Shown: piece after piece, positions 35,985-44,754 of the stretch
How positions within the stretch are numbered: the stretch's first letter is position 1
Layout of the letters: every line of letters starts with the position of its first letter
Assembly (NCBI RefSeq): GCF_002000245.1
Contig: NZ_MTCM01000007.1
Span: 186,001-250,000, forward strand
DNA length: 64,000 nt
Origin: Sphingobacterium sp. CZ-UAM
GTDB lineage: Bacteria > Bacteroidota > Bacteroidia > Sphingobacteriales > Sphingobacteriaceae
Direction of reading: 5' to 3'
The notes under the pieces: generated by a model
The model's input: only the letters and a program-made list of their open reading frames with translations
Databases searched by the model: none
Told to the model about the DNA's origin: nothing
Translations under genes and position numbers: made by a program

Positions 35985-36533
35985 TTGGAAAATTTGCAGA
36001 CATCTCTACCTTATGATATAGAATCGCTTTTTCAACGGTATTACAAACAGCTCTGTCTGTTTGCCAACAATATACTGCATGACGAAGCATTGGCTGAAGA
36101 TATTGTCCAGAGCTTTTTCGCCGGTCTCTGTGAAGGGCGGAATGCCTTGCCCGAAGATGAAAGTGCACGCAAGGGCTATCTTTTTATTGCCGTCCGAAAT
36201 AACTGCCTCAAACAGATCCGAAGTGAAAAAGTAAAAAGCAAGTACTTCGATCAGCTCGATAAGGACATGATCGAAGAACAGACGATCATGGATGCCATGA
36301 TGCAGGCTGAAGTGATCAACCAATTGATGGAAGCGATCAATGAATTGCCACAGGGCTGTAAGCAGGTGCTGCACATGGCCATTTTTGAAAAGCTCTCCAA
36401 CGATGAAATTGCCACTAACCTGACCATCTCCATTAATACCGTCAAAAGTCAGAAAAAAAGAGCGATACAACTTCTACGCACGCGTCTGGATAGCCGGATG
36501 CTCGCGTTACTGTTATTTTTACTACCTGACTAA
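35985..36533 (+). CDS. ECF RNA polymerase sigma factor (FecI-like)
   Basis: This is a 182-residue extracytoplasmic-function sigma factor. Region 2 spans about 10-80 (FQRYYKQLCLFANNILHDEALAEDIVQSFF, core word AEDIVQ), and region 4 about 120-172 (INELPQGCKQVLHMAIFEKLSNDEIATNLTISINTVKSQ, core words LPQGCK and INTVKSQ). There is no ATG near the domain start; the best start is a TTG at 35985 (MENLQTSLPYDIESLF), and a stop lies 6 codons upstream. It directs RNA polymerase to the susCD operon of PUL 3 once released by the FecR-like protein encoded 84 bp downstream. Confidence 0.92.
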   Translation: MENLQTSLPYDIESLFQRYYKQLCLFANNILHDEALAEDIVQSFFAGLCEGRNALPEDESARKGYLFIAVRNNCLKQIRSEKVKSKYFDQLDKDMIEEQTIMDAMMQAEVINQLMEAINELPQGCKQVLHMAIFEKLSNDEIATNLTISINTVKSQKKRAIQLLRTRLDSRMLALLLFLLPD

Positions 36534-36617
36534 CAGCATTTTACACTTTTTCCAATTTTTCCTTCCATCCTTTTACATCTCTTGTGGCTCCTTTAATTAA
36601 ACAACCGATTGAAGAAC

Positions 36618-37811
36618 ATGAAGGATCAGCAATTTATACTAGTAGATTACTTAGTAAAGCACTTTAGCGGGACACTGAGTCAGACCGATATACAGTCCCT
36701 TCAAAAGATTTTTAAAGATGATCCTAGCTTGCGCGATCAATGGGAGAAATATACCAGCCAGGGTCTCAAATCCAGCGATGCCCAGTTTTGGAGTAGCCTG
36801 GACCTCGATCGGGCAAGAACAAACATCCTAAATTATCCAACTGCCAAACCCATAATCCAAGCTACCGGCAATGCCCGCATCCGAAACCTTAAAATCCTTG
36901 TGGGCCTAGCCGCCAGCCTGCTCGTCATTATCGGCGCCGCACTGTTCCTGAATACGGTACATCGGGATAAGCAGATTGTCGCCGACCAAGTGTATAATTA
37001 TAAAAATGACGTTTTGCCGGGTGGACAGAAAGCCACACTCACACTTTCTAATGGTAAAACCGTGGAACTAAGCCAGCAACAGGCGACACTGAACGAACAG
37101 CATGGCGAACAGCTCCAGATTAGCAATGGACAATTGCAGTATAAGACAAACAGCTCCCAGGCAGAACTGGCGAACTTAAAAAATACCCTAACTGTGCCCG
37201 CGGCAGGATTCTACCGGATGGTACTACCCGATGGCACCAGGGTCTGGGTCAATTCAGCTTCGGAGCTGAGCTATCCATTGGCCTTCGGCAAATCAATCCG
37301 AAAGGTTGAACTGCGCGGTGAGGCCTATTTTGAAGTTGCCCATGAAAAAAACAGACCGTTTATTGTCAGTACCGCCCATGGGGATATAAAAGTCCTGGGC
37401 ACAGCTTTCAACCTACGGGCATACAGCAATGCTTCCTCCAATGTCACCCTGATCAATGGCAGCATCCAGCTGACCAATACCAATAAAACAACAAAACAGG
37501 TCATTCCGGGGCAAAAAGTTGAATTCAATGGCAGCGATATGCGTGTCAGTCAAGCAAATGTTGAAAAGGAAATCGCATGGCAGCAGGGCTACTTTTATTT
37601 CGAGCACGACAAGATTCAGAACATTATGGATCAACTGGCAAGATGGTATGCTATTGATGTCATTTACCAGGGCCCGATCAGCAAGAAAACCTTTGGGGGA
37701 AGCATCAGCCGGGATGTCAGTCTGGCCGAGGCCCTAGAGCTGATAAAACGTGGTGCCGGAGTGGAATTCGTTATTGACCGAAAGACCGTCACCGTAAAAA
37801 ATAAGCATTAA
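36618..37811 (+). CDS. FecR-family anti-sigma factor
   Basis: This 397-residue inner-membrane regulator is started at the ATG at 36618 (MKDQQFILVDYLVKHF). The cytoplasmic N-terminal part (1-95) should bind the sigma factor. One membrane span follows (LKILVGLAASLLVIIGAALFL). The periplasmic FecR domain has the usual words VLPGGQKATLTLSNGKTV, LPDGTRVWVNSASELSYP, ELRGEAYFEVAHEKNRPF and VLGTAFNLRAY. The C-terminal secretin/TonB-like short domain (KIQNIMDQLARWYAIDVIY) is meant to contact the STN domain of the SusC protein encoded next. It completes a transporter-to-sigma signalling chain. Confidence 0.94.
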   Translation: MKDQQFILVDYLVKHFSGTLSQTDIQSLQKIFKDDPSLRDQWEKYTSQGLKSSDAQFWSSLDLDRARTNILNYPTAKPIIQATGNARIRNLKILVGLAASLLVIIGAALFLNTVHRDKQIVADQVYNYKNDVLPGGQKATLTLSNGKTVELSQQQATLNEQHGEQLQISNGQLQYKTNSSQAELANLKNTLTVPAAGFYRMVLPDGTRVWVNSASELSYPLAFGKSIRKVELRGEAYFEVAHEKNRPFIVSTAHGDIKVLGTAFNLRAYSNASSNVTLINGSIQLTNTNKTTKQVIPGQKVEFNGSDMRVSQANVEKEIAWQQGYFYFEHDKIQNIMDQLARWYAIDVIYQGPISKKTFGGSISRDVSLAEALELIKRGAGVEFVIDRKTVTVKNKH

Positions 37812-37828
37812 CAAAACAAGCAACTATT

Positions 37829-37853
37829 AAAGGAGGACCTATCTATGCTATAG
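37829..37853 (+). promoter_or_regulatory. Leader with strong Shine-Dalgarno and three-codon frame before susC
   Basis: AAAGGAGG (37829-37836) is followed 8 bp later by ATG CTA TAG (37845-37853), a start codon, one codon and a stop. It lies in the 147-bp gap between fecR and susC. A near-perfect ribosome site that serves only a three-codon frame could pause ribosomes and set the translation or stability of the downstream susC message. It could equally be a decayed gene start. Confidence 0.45.
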
Positions 37854-37958
37854 AGATTTACTTAACCAAACTTAGCGGTACCGCGTCAGGCTACACTAAC
37901 CAACGGCACCTAAGTACCTGAATTAAAACCAAAAAAAACCAACCCTATTGCTGAATAT

Positions 37959-40900
37959 ATGAATTACTTTATCAAATGTAAAGATTACGTGTTCGGGAGT
38001 CGAATGACCGAACCCAGCTTTACACCCCTTATTTCAAAAAAAGTCAAAGCCACTTTGTTTCTAGGATTACTATTTACCTATGGCGTATACGGTAAATCAG
38101 AAGCCCAGCAGGTCACCATGCATGTCAACAAAGGTGACCTGAAATCCATCTTTCAGGAAATCAAGAAACAGACCGGCTACCATTTCTTTTATGACGAAAG
38201 TCTCTTTAACGGGCTAAGGACTGTCAGCGTCGATGCCAACAACCAAAAGCTGGAAACTGTGCTTAAAGAACTTTCGGACGAACTGCCGGTGGCGTTTGAG
38301 ATCCACAAAAAACATGTTGTCGTCCTCCCCAGTGCTCCAAAAAATACCGCTCCGATACAACAACAATATACCATTAAAGGCAGATTGACTGCCGCCAAAG
38401 ATGGAACCCCCATTGAAAACGCAACGATAAGTTTAAATGGAACTACGATCAGAACATCCTCGGATAGCAAGGGCAACTTCTCACTTAAATCTGCGACTGC
38501 GGAAGGTAGCCTGACAATTTCCCACCTTTCTTTTAAGCCGCAGACCGTAAAATTCAGCAGTGCTACTGCCAGCAATTTAACGATAGCACTGGAAGAAAAC
38601 GACAGTGCACTGGAAGAAGCCGTTGTCGTGGGTTATGGTACACAAAAGCGTGTGAATCTGACCGGCGCTGTGGGTAACGTCAGTGGCGATGTGCTGAAGA
38701 ACAGGCCTATTAATAATGTTGCGCAAGGCCTGCAGGGCGCTATCCCCAATTTGACCATAACACCATCCAGTGGCAATCCGGCCGCTAATCCGGGCATTAA
38801 TGTCCGTGGAACCACCTCCATCAATGGTGGCGGTCCACTCGTGCTCGTGGATGGTGTGGAGATGAATATGAACCTGGTCAATCCCAATGACATTGCCAAT
38901 ATCACGGTACTTAAAGATGCCTCATCGGCCGCAATATATGGGGTACGGGGTGCTTTTGGTGTTATCTTGATTACAACAAAAAATGCTTCAAACGTCGATA
39001 AGACGACAGTATCTTACAATAATAATTTTGGATTTTCACAGCCCAGTGTTTTCCCCGAGATCGTTAAGACAAATTATGAACATGCCGAGTACATCAACCA
39101 AGCGATGGCAAATGCCGGCCTGGCCCCCATGTATGATGAAGGTACAGTGGCTGGTATGAAAGCATGGACAGCGGATCCAGTCAATAATCCTTTGTATGAA
39201 GTCGTTGGCGGTAGCTACCGTTTCTATGGCTACAATGATTGGCAAAAGATGCTGATGAAAGACTTTGCTTTTTCGCAACGGCATAATATTTCCCTCGCGG
39301 GCGGAACCGAAAAAACAAAATTCTTCAGCTCTGTAGGCTACAACAATCAAACCGGACTGCTCAAGATCAAAAGTGATGAATTCAAAAGATTGAATACGCG
39401 TCTGAGTGTCGAAAACCAGACAACCGACTGGTTGAAATTAGGACTTCGTGCGCTCTACAACCATACGGACAATGATGAGCCATTCAATTACGGGAATTCA
39501 ATCTGGCACCAGTTTGTCTTTACCAGCCCCGTACGTCCTTACCAGTGGAATGGTGACCCGGCTTATCCACAATACGACAAATTCAATGGTATGTATTTCG
39601 ATGATCAAAATCCTATTCCACTGCTGGAAAAGGGAGGAAGAAGCCGTTCCATGAATGAAGATATCTGGACTTCTTTCAATGCGGATCTCAAGTTTATGCC
39701 GGGCTGGACAGGACATATCGATTTCAATTACAATCTCAATCTGGATAAAAACACCGACCAGCGCAAAAAAGTGGAAATGGTCCGCTCAAATTTTGTGCTG
39801 ACGGAGGGAAATTCAACGAATAACTCCTATAGCGTCCAAAACAACCGCAGGGATTACTATTCCTTCAACGCCTATACCCAATACGAGAAAACATTGGGCA
39901 AACATTATATCAAAGGAATGGTCGGTTACAACCAGGAATTGACCAAATATAGCTCAAACAAAGGGACGCGCCTGGGGATCTTAAACCAGGAGCAACCCAC
40001 CTTGACCCTGGGCTCCGGCGAACATCGTGTGGAGGAGACCGGCTATGAATGGGCTTTACGCGGTGGCTTTTTCAGGTTAAATTACATCTATGCCGACAAG
40101 TACCTGCTTGAGGTCAACGGGCGATATGACGGGACCTCCCGTTTTCCGAAGGACAACAGATTTGTATTCCTGCCCTCGGTATCAGCAGGATGGCGGATCT
40201 CTGAGGAGAACTTTATGGACTGGTCGCGCAGTGTCCTCAACAATTTCAAAGTGCGGGGTTCGTATGGCGAGCTGGGAAATCAGCTCCTGACCGCCAGCAG
40301 TTGGTCAGGTAACACCCGATATTATCCATTTGTACCCTTTATGTCAGCTGGCATTTCAAACAACTATATCTTTGGCAGTCAGACCCAGGTGATTGTCAAT
40401 CCGCCGACGCTGGTTTCCAATAATCTGACCTGGGAGAAAGTAGCGACATTCAACCTCGGAGCCGATCTTGCATTTTTCAGGAACAGATTGGATGCTTCCT
40501 TCGACTGGTACCGGCGTACCACTTCCGACATGCTCACCAGTGTCGTCTATCCGGAGCTATTGGGGGCTACCTCTCCGGTAGAAAATAGGGCTGAACTGCG
40601 TACCAAGGGCTGGGAACTGGCCGTTAACTGGAAAGATAAAGTAAATGAAAAACTCTCCTATTCCGTTGGTTTCAACCTCGGGGATTCCCAGGCAGAGATT
40701 AGCAAATTTGACAATCCTACCCGTTCATTGACAAACTATTATGTAGGTCAAAAAATAGGCGAAGTATGGGGTTACACCACCGAAGGATTTTTTGTGGATG
40801 CCGACGATGTGGCCAATCATTCAGACCAATCCCGTCTGGGCAGCAACTGGGCTGCAGGTGATATCAAATATATGGAACGCGATAATGTGCAGAAAAATGG

Positions 40901-41453
40901 ACGGAACGAGATTTCCCCGGGCGACAATACCGTTGATAATCCGGGCGACCGTTCGATCATTGGAAATACGACACCGCGTTATACCTATGGATTTAATGGT
41001 GGTATCAATTATGCAAATTTTTCCTTAGATCTTTTTGTTCAAGGTGTAGGCAAGCGCGATTTTTGGCCTACGGGACAAGCGTTCTGGCCCGTCGCTACAC
41101 AGTATTTTGCGACGCAGCAATGGTGGCTGGAGGATACCTGGTCACCAGGCAATACCTATGCCTATTTCCCACGGGCAGTGGCACGCAGTACAAAAAACCA
41201 GCAGCAACAGACCAAATACCTGCAGGATGCATCGTACCTGCGGCTGAAAAATGTGACCTTAGGCTATTCTTTTCAGCCTAACATCTTACGTAAATTGAAA
41301 CTATCCAATGCACAAGTATTCTTGAGTGGTGAAAATCTATTTTTCTTTTCACCGATCAAAGGTAGCTATGATCCTGAAGCCGCAGCAGGCAATGGAGCAA
41401 TGATCTACCCTTTCTCCAGAACCTATTCATTTGGTATCACTTTAACCTATTAA
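37959..41453 (+). CDS. SusC/RagA-family transporter with STN signalling domain (PUL 3)
   Basis: This is a 1164-residue outer-membrane importer. Besides the signal segment (ATLFLGLLFTYGVYGKSEA) and the plug and barrel, it has an N-terminal STN domain (about 50-125; VNKGDLKSIFQEIKKQTGYH, VSVDANNQKLETVLKEL) that the other two SusC proteins here lack. A carboxypeptidase-D-like domain follows (TIKGRLTAAKDGTPIENATI), then EEAVVVGYGTQKRVNLTGAV, the plug with NPNDIANITVLKDASSA and AIYGVRGAFGV, and a barrel ending FGITLTY. The STN domain reports ligand binding to FecR and the ECF sigma factor encoded upstream. Glycan fragments from fucosylated material are the likely cargo, by context. Confidence 0.97.
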   Translation: MNYFIKCKDYVFGSRMTEPSFTPLISKKVKATLFLGLLFTYGVYGKSEAQQVTMHVNKGDLKSIFQEIKKQTGYHFFYDESLFNGLRTVSVDANNQKLETVLKELSDELPVAFEIHKKHVVVLPSAPKNTAPIQQQYTIKGRLTAAKDGTPIENATISLNGTTIRTSSDSKGNFSLKSATAEGSLTISHLSFKPQTVKFSSATASNLTIALEENDSALEEAVVVGYGTQKRVNLTGAVGNVSGDVLKNRPINNVAQGLQGAIPNLTITPSSGNPAANPGINVRGTTSINGGGPLVLVDGVEMNMNLVNPNDIANITVLKDASSAAIYGVRGAFGVILITTKNASNVDKTTVSYNNNFGFSQPSVFPEIVKTNYEHAEYINQAMANAGLAPMYDEGTVAGMKAWTADPVNNPLYEVVGGSYRFYGYNDWQKMLMKDFAFSQRHNISLAGGTEKTKFFSSVGYNNQTGLLKIKSDEFKRLNTRLSVENQTTDWLKLGLRALYNHTDNDEPFNYGNSIWHQFVFTSPVRPYQWNGDPAYPQYDKFNGMYFDDQNPIPLLEKGGRSRSMNEDIWTSFNADLKFMPGWTGHIDFNYNLNLDKNTDQRKKVEMVRSNFVLTEGNSTNNSYSVQNNRRDYYSFNAYTQYEKTLGKHYIKGMVGYNQELTKYSSNKGTRLGILNQEQPTLTLGSGEHRVEETGYEWALRGGFFRLNYIYADKYLLEVNGRYDGTSRFPKDNRFVFLPSVSAGWRISEENFMDWSRSVLNNFKVRGSYGELGNQLLTASSWSGNTRYYPFVPFMSAGISNNYIFGSQTQVIVNPPTLVSNNLTWEKVATFNLGADLAFFRNRLDASFDWYRRTTSDMLTSVVYPELLGATSPVENRAELRTKGWELAVNWKDKVNEKLSYSVGFNLGDSQAEISKFDNPTRSLTNYYVGQKIGEVWGYTTEGFFVDADDVANHSDQSRLGSNWAAGDIKYMERDNVQKNGRNEISPGDNTVDNPGDRSIIGNTTPRYTYGFNGGINYANFSLDLFVQGVGKRDFWPTGQAFWPVATQYFATQQWWLEDTWSPGNTYAYFPRAVARSTKNQQQQTKYLQDASYLRLKNVTLGYSFQPNILRKLKLSNAQVFLSGENLFFFSPIKGSYDPEAAAGNGAMIYPFSRTYSFGITLTY

Positions 41454-41463
41454 ATCCACAGCA

Positions 41464-43224
41464 ATGAAAAAATATTCTATTCCCATTCTTTTCTCTCTGG
41501 CGATCGCTTTCCAATCGTGCAATAATGGCTTTTTAGACCGTTTGCCTACGACAGATTTAAATGATGGCCTTTATTGGAATTCCGAAGATGACCTGAAAGC
41601 TTATGCAAATGGAATCTATAATATGGCAGGAGATAACGGCAGCTATATGTTTTTCCTGGGCTTTACGAATACTGCCTTTGGCAGTGCCACCCACGCTGTG
41701 GTACCAGTGGAGGCCCAAACGGACAATCATGGTTCGCGGGCGTCCGAACACGAAGCTTTTATCCGTCGGGCAGCAGGGCAGCAACCCGTGCCGAATGATG
41801 CCGGTCAGGGCGGATGGCTGTGGTCCTTCTTGCGTGTCTGCAATGTGATGCTGGCCAATTATCAGAAAGTACCCGTTGCAGAGTCCATTAAAAATCAATA
41901 TGCCGGCGAAGCCCTATTCTTCAGGGCTTGGTTCTATCTGGATAAAGTACAAAACTATGGGGATGTACCTTATGTATCCACACCCCTCAATACAGATTCA
42001 CCGCAGCTATTCGACAAGCGGATGCCGCGCAAGCAAGTGATGGATTCTGTGCTCCGTGATATCAATCTCGCCATCGAATACTTACCGACGAGCTGGACAA
42101 ATGGTGCCGGCCGTGTCACCAAGTATACCGCATTGGCTTTAAAATCCAGATTGGCACTTTACGAGGGAACCTATCGGAAATACCATGGACTGGGCGATGC
42201 CGAAGGTTACCTACGCGAGTCACTCGATGCATCGGAGAAACTCATGGCCAGCAATGTGTACAAAATCTATACAACCGGGAAGCCAAAATCAGATTACCGC
42301 TCGCTCTTTATCAATACCGACCTGGCGAGTAATCCTGAGATTATCATGGCACGAAATTATGTCAAAGGTATCTTGACCCACAATATGAGCGGTTATGTGC
42401 AGACACAAAATGCCGGTCCTACACGTGATTTTATCGATGACTTTCTCTGCATTGAATCCGACGGAACAGCCAAACCCATCGGCCTCAGTAGCTCGTACGA
42501 CGACTCCAGCATCGAAAATGTATTTAACAACCGTGATGCACGGCTTGCCCAGATCGTCCTAGACCCAAGGGAAGAGCAAGCGATATTCCGGTCGAATGCG
42601 GGCTATCCGAGATTACAAGGCATGGGCGGAGATATCAGTGCCACAGGGTATCATCTGATCAAGTATTTTGATTATGACCAACGGCAGCTGGCGACCAATT
42701 CCGATACCGATGCACCTATTTTTCGCTACGCCGAAATCCTATTGAACTATGCTGAAGCCAAGGCCGAGCTGGGGGCATTATTGCAGTCCGACCTGGACCG
42801 TTCGATCAACCTGCTGCGGGATCGGGCCGGTGTTCCCAGATTACAGTTAAACCCGGCGATGGATCCGAAATATGCGGGTGAGGGCATCTCCGCTAATCTG
42901 GTAGAGATCCGTCGCGAGCGCAGGATTGAGCTCTGCTATGAGCAGACACGCTATCAAGATCTGATGCGTTGGAAAAAAGGATCCTATCTGGCCAAAAAAG
43001 TATTAGGTATGCGATTTGAGGACAGTGACCGCAGCAATCCGCGCTATGCTAAAGTATCGAGCAGCGTTAAGACCGTTGAAGTCGCCGGAAAGAAGTATAT
43101 TGATGTCTATGCCGGTTCGGATTTTGTGAACCGCGTATTTGACGAAGATAAGCACTATCTAATGCCACTTCCGATCAATGTATTATCCAAAAACCCGGCA
43201 TTGGGACAGAACCCGAAATGGTAA
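41464..43224 (+). CDS. SusD/RagB-family lipoprotein (PUL 3)
   Basis: This is a 586-residue surface lipoprotein with lipobox AIAFQSC (Cys19). SusD landmarks are EALFFRAWFYLDKVQNYGDVP, LYEGTYRKYHGLG, FRYAEILLNYAEAKAELG, LVEIRRERRIELCYEQTRYQDLMRWK and the end LMPLPINVLSKNPALGQNPKW. It starts 10 bp after the SusC stop and ends ahead of a hairpin terminator. It is of the same long type as the SusD at 16663-18423. It should lid the STN-SusC channel and bind the PUL 3 glycan. Confidence 0.96.
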   Translation: MKKYSIPILFSLAIAFQSCNNGFLDRLPTTDLNDGLYWNSEDDLKAYANGIYNMAGDNGSYMFFLGFTNTAFGSATHAVVPVEAQTDNHGSRASEHEAFIRRAAGQQPVPNDAGQGGWLWSFLRVCNVMLANYQKVPVAESIKNQYAGEALFFRAWFYLDKVQNYGDVPYVSTPLNTDSPQLFDKRMPRKQVMDSVLRDINLAIEYLPTSWTNGAGRVTKYTALALKSRLALYEGTYRKYHGLGDAEGYLRESLDASEKLMASNVYKIYTTGKPKSDYRSLFINTDLASNPEIIMARNYVKGILTHNMSGYVQTQNAGPTRDFIDDFLCIESDGTAKPIGLSSSYDDSSIENVFNNRDARLAQIVLDPREEQAIFRSNAGYPRLQGMGGDISATGYHLIKYFDYDQRQLATNSDTDAPIFRYAEILLNYAEAKAELGALLQSDLDRSINLLRDRAGVPRLQLNPAMDPKYAGEGISANLVEIRRERRIELCYEQTRYQDLMRWKKGSYLAKKVLGMRFEDSDRSNPRYAKVSSSVKTVEVAGKKYIDVYAGSDFVNRVFDEDKHYLMPLPINVLSKNPALGQNPKW

Positions 43225-43397
43225 ATCAACAAAAGTAGCATTGCATTGATTACCGGCCTGAGCGTGGGCAGAGATACCGTTACCATCCGGTCCGGTAAAC
43301 TGAGTGTCTGATATATCGTCAACGTGACGAACTAATAGCCGGCAGTCGGTCAAAAAAATGGTAGAGGTGACCATCGCGTTCATATAGCGTGTTTAGT

Positions 43398-43429
43398 GAG
43401 ACTATCAGGCGAGATCGCCTGGTAGTCTC
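43398..43429 (+). terminator. Intrinsic terminator after PUL 3 susCD
   Basis: A 14- to 15-bp stem (GAGACTATCAGGCGA / TCGCCTGGTAGTCTC with one G-U pair and a 2-4-nt loop) is followed by AATTTAAA. It lies 175 bp after the susD stop. The sequence between has a short in-frame open stretch after the stop (to 43308) that I cannot assign; the remaining part up to the lacI-type gene is A/T rich. Confidence 0.75.
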
Positions 43430-43563
43430 AATTTAAAGCCAAAGCATATTGGAGAAAGAACTTTCATTTGGCAACCAATAGTAAATTGAAGGTATCAAAA
43501 CGATTAAGAATGACCGCCTAAAGTTTTTCAATTCGGACTAATCAAATAAAGCAATTCCAAAAC

Positions 43564-44595
43564 ATGAAAAGAATAACGATAAAAGATATTGCCAAGGCTT
43601 TAGGGTACTCCATAGGTACCGTATCCAAAGCGCTCTCAGATAGTCACGAAATCAGCCCTGTAACGAAGGTTGAGATTCAAAAATTTGCTAATGAACAGGG
43701 CTATCAATCCAATCAATATGCTAAACTATTGCGTAAGGGGCGAACAAATATTATTGGTATGATTGTTCCTTCAATTGGCAATCCATTTTTCTCGCAGATT
43801 CTCGAAGGTATTGAAAGAGAGATGTCAGAAACGACTTACAACCTCATTATTATGCAGAGCGTAGACGACCCCCAGCTTGAATTGAAACATTTAGAAATGT
43901 TATCTAAAAAGGGGGCGGATGCTGTCGTCATTGCAGCTACAGGAAATAACACCTCGTTAAGATATCTCCAGCGGTTAAAAGATGAGGGCATCCCTATTGT
44001 CCTTATTGACCGGACCAATTACGATATAAATACGTATAAAATTGGAATAGATAATTTTAAAGTGGTCTACCAGGGTATTTCTCAGTTGATCAATCGGGGC
44101 AAAAGAAAAATTCTATTTATTTCCAATCTATCGCCAGGAACATCAACGGAGCGCCGGCGCGGCTATATTCAATGTCTGCGAGATTTTGACATCGCTTTTA
44201 ATTCGAATTATCTACTATCAATAGGAACTAATAGAAGAAGAAATGATGTGCTGGATGAATTAAAAAAACACCTCACGCAGCTCGTTAATTCAAATATCCC
44301 GCCCGAAGCAATTTTTACCGCCTCGGATCAGCTTACCTATTTAACGTTAGAGGCTTTACATGCCATCGGAATAGCCGTACCGGATCGCATGGCCCTGATT
44401 GGTTTTGCCAATTTCCAATACAGCAATATTTTTCAGCCGTCATTGTCAAGCATTGTACAGCCTTCGCGTGAAATCGGATCTCAGGCTTTCACTATTCTCC
44501 ATAAAATTTTGGAAAATTCGGATAATGCGATTGCGCCCCCCTATCAAAACATTGAATTACAAGCTTCTATTCTGACACGCAAGTCCTCTGAATAA
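43564..44595 (+). CDS. LacI-family transcriptional regulator
   Basis: This 343-residue DNA-binding sugar sensor has an N-terminal helix-turn-helix (ITIKDIAKALGYSIGTVSKAL), a hinge helix (YAKLLRKGRTN) and a periplasmic-binding-protein-like effector domain starting IIGMIVPSIGNPFFSQI, with the cleft words IDRTNYD, RRGYIQCL, IFTASDQLTYLTLEALHAIG (core TASDQ) and ALIGFAN. Two AAACGTTT palindromes lie 13-43 bp after its stop, in front of the zincin/fucosidase operon, so that operon is the probable target. Given the sigma/FecR system for susCD, PUL 3 would have two separate control layers. Confidence 0.94.
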   Translation: MKRITIKDIAKALGYSIGTVSKALSDSHEISPVTKVEIQKFANEQGYQSNQYAKLLRKGRTNIIGMIVPSIGNPFFSQILEGIEREMSETTYNLIIMQSVDDPQLELKHLEMLSKKGADAVVIAATGNNTSLRYLQRLKDEGIPIVLIDRTNYDINTYKIGIDNFKVVYQGISQLINRGKRKILFISNLSPGTSTERRRGYIQCLRDFDIAFNSNYLLSIGTNRRRNDVLDELKKHLTQLVNSNIPPEAIFTASDQLTYLTLEALHAIGIAVPDRMALIGFANFQYSNIFQPSLSSIVQPSREIGSQAFTILHKILENSDNAIAPPYQNIELQASILTRKSSE

Positions 44596-44607
44596 AGCAC
44601 GGCAATT

Positions 44608-44638
44608 AAAACGTTTTCGTAAGTTACGCAAACGTTTG
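44608..44638 (+). promoter_or_regulatory. Tandem LacI-type operators before zincin/fucosidase operon
   Basis: AAAACGTTTT (44608-44617) and CAAACGTTTG (44629-44638) are both perfect 10-bp palindromes with a central CG, and their centres are 21 bp apart. The second sits in ACGCAAACGTTTG, close to the PurR/LacI-type consensus. A third imperfect copy (TTAAACGTAA) starts at 44641. They lie 117-147 bp before the zincin ATG and directly after the LacI-family gene. Confidence 0.75.
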
Positions 44639-44754
44639 ACTTAAACGTAAATCACTGTAAATCAAAATATATTTTCTACTATAGATCTGTGTTTTGGTTG
44701 ACCCTAACTAACCAATACTCAATTAACAGTTATAGATTATTTATTGTAAAAATT

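Noticed and set aside
43225..43308. In-frame extension after the PUL 3 susD stop
   Set aside because: SusD proteins normally end at the QNPKW-type tail seen before the stop; 27 extra codons can be chance.
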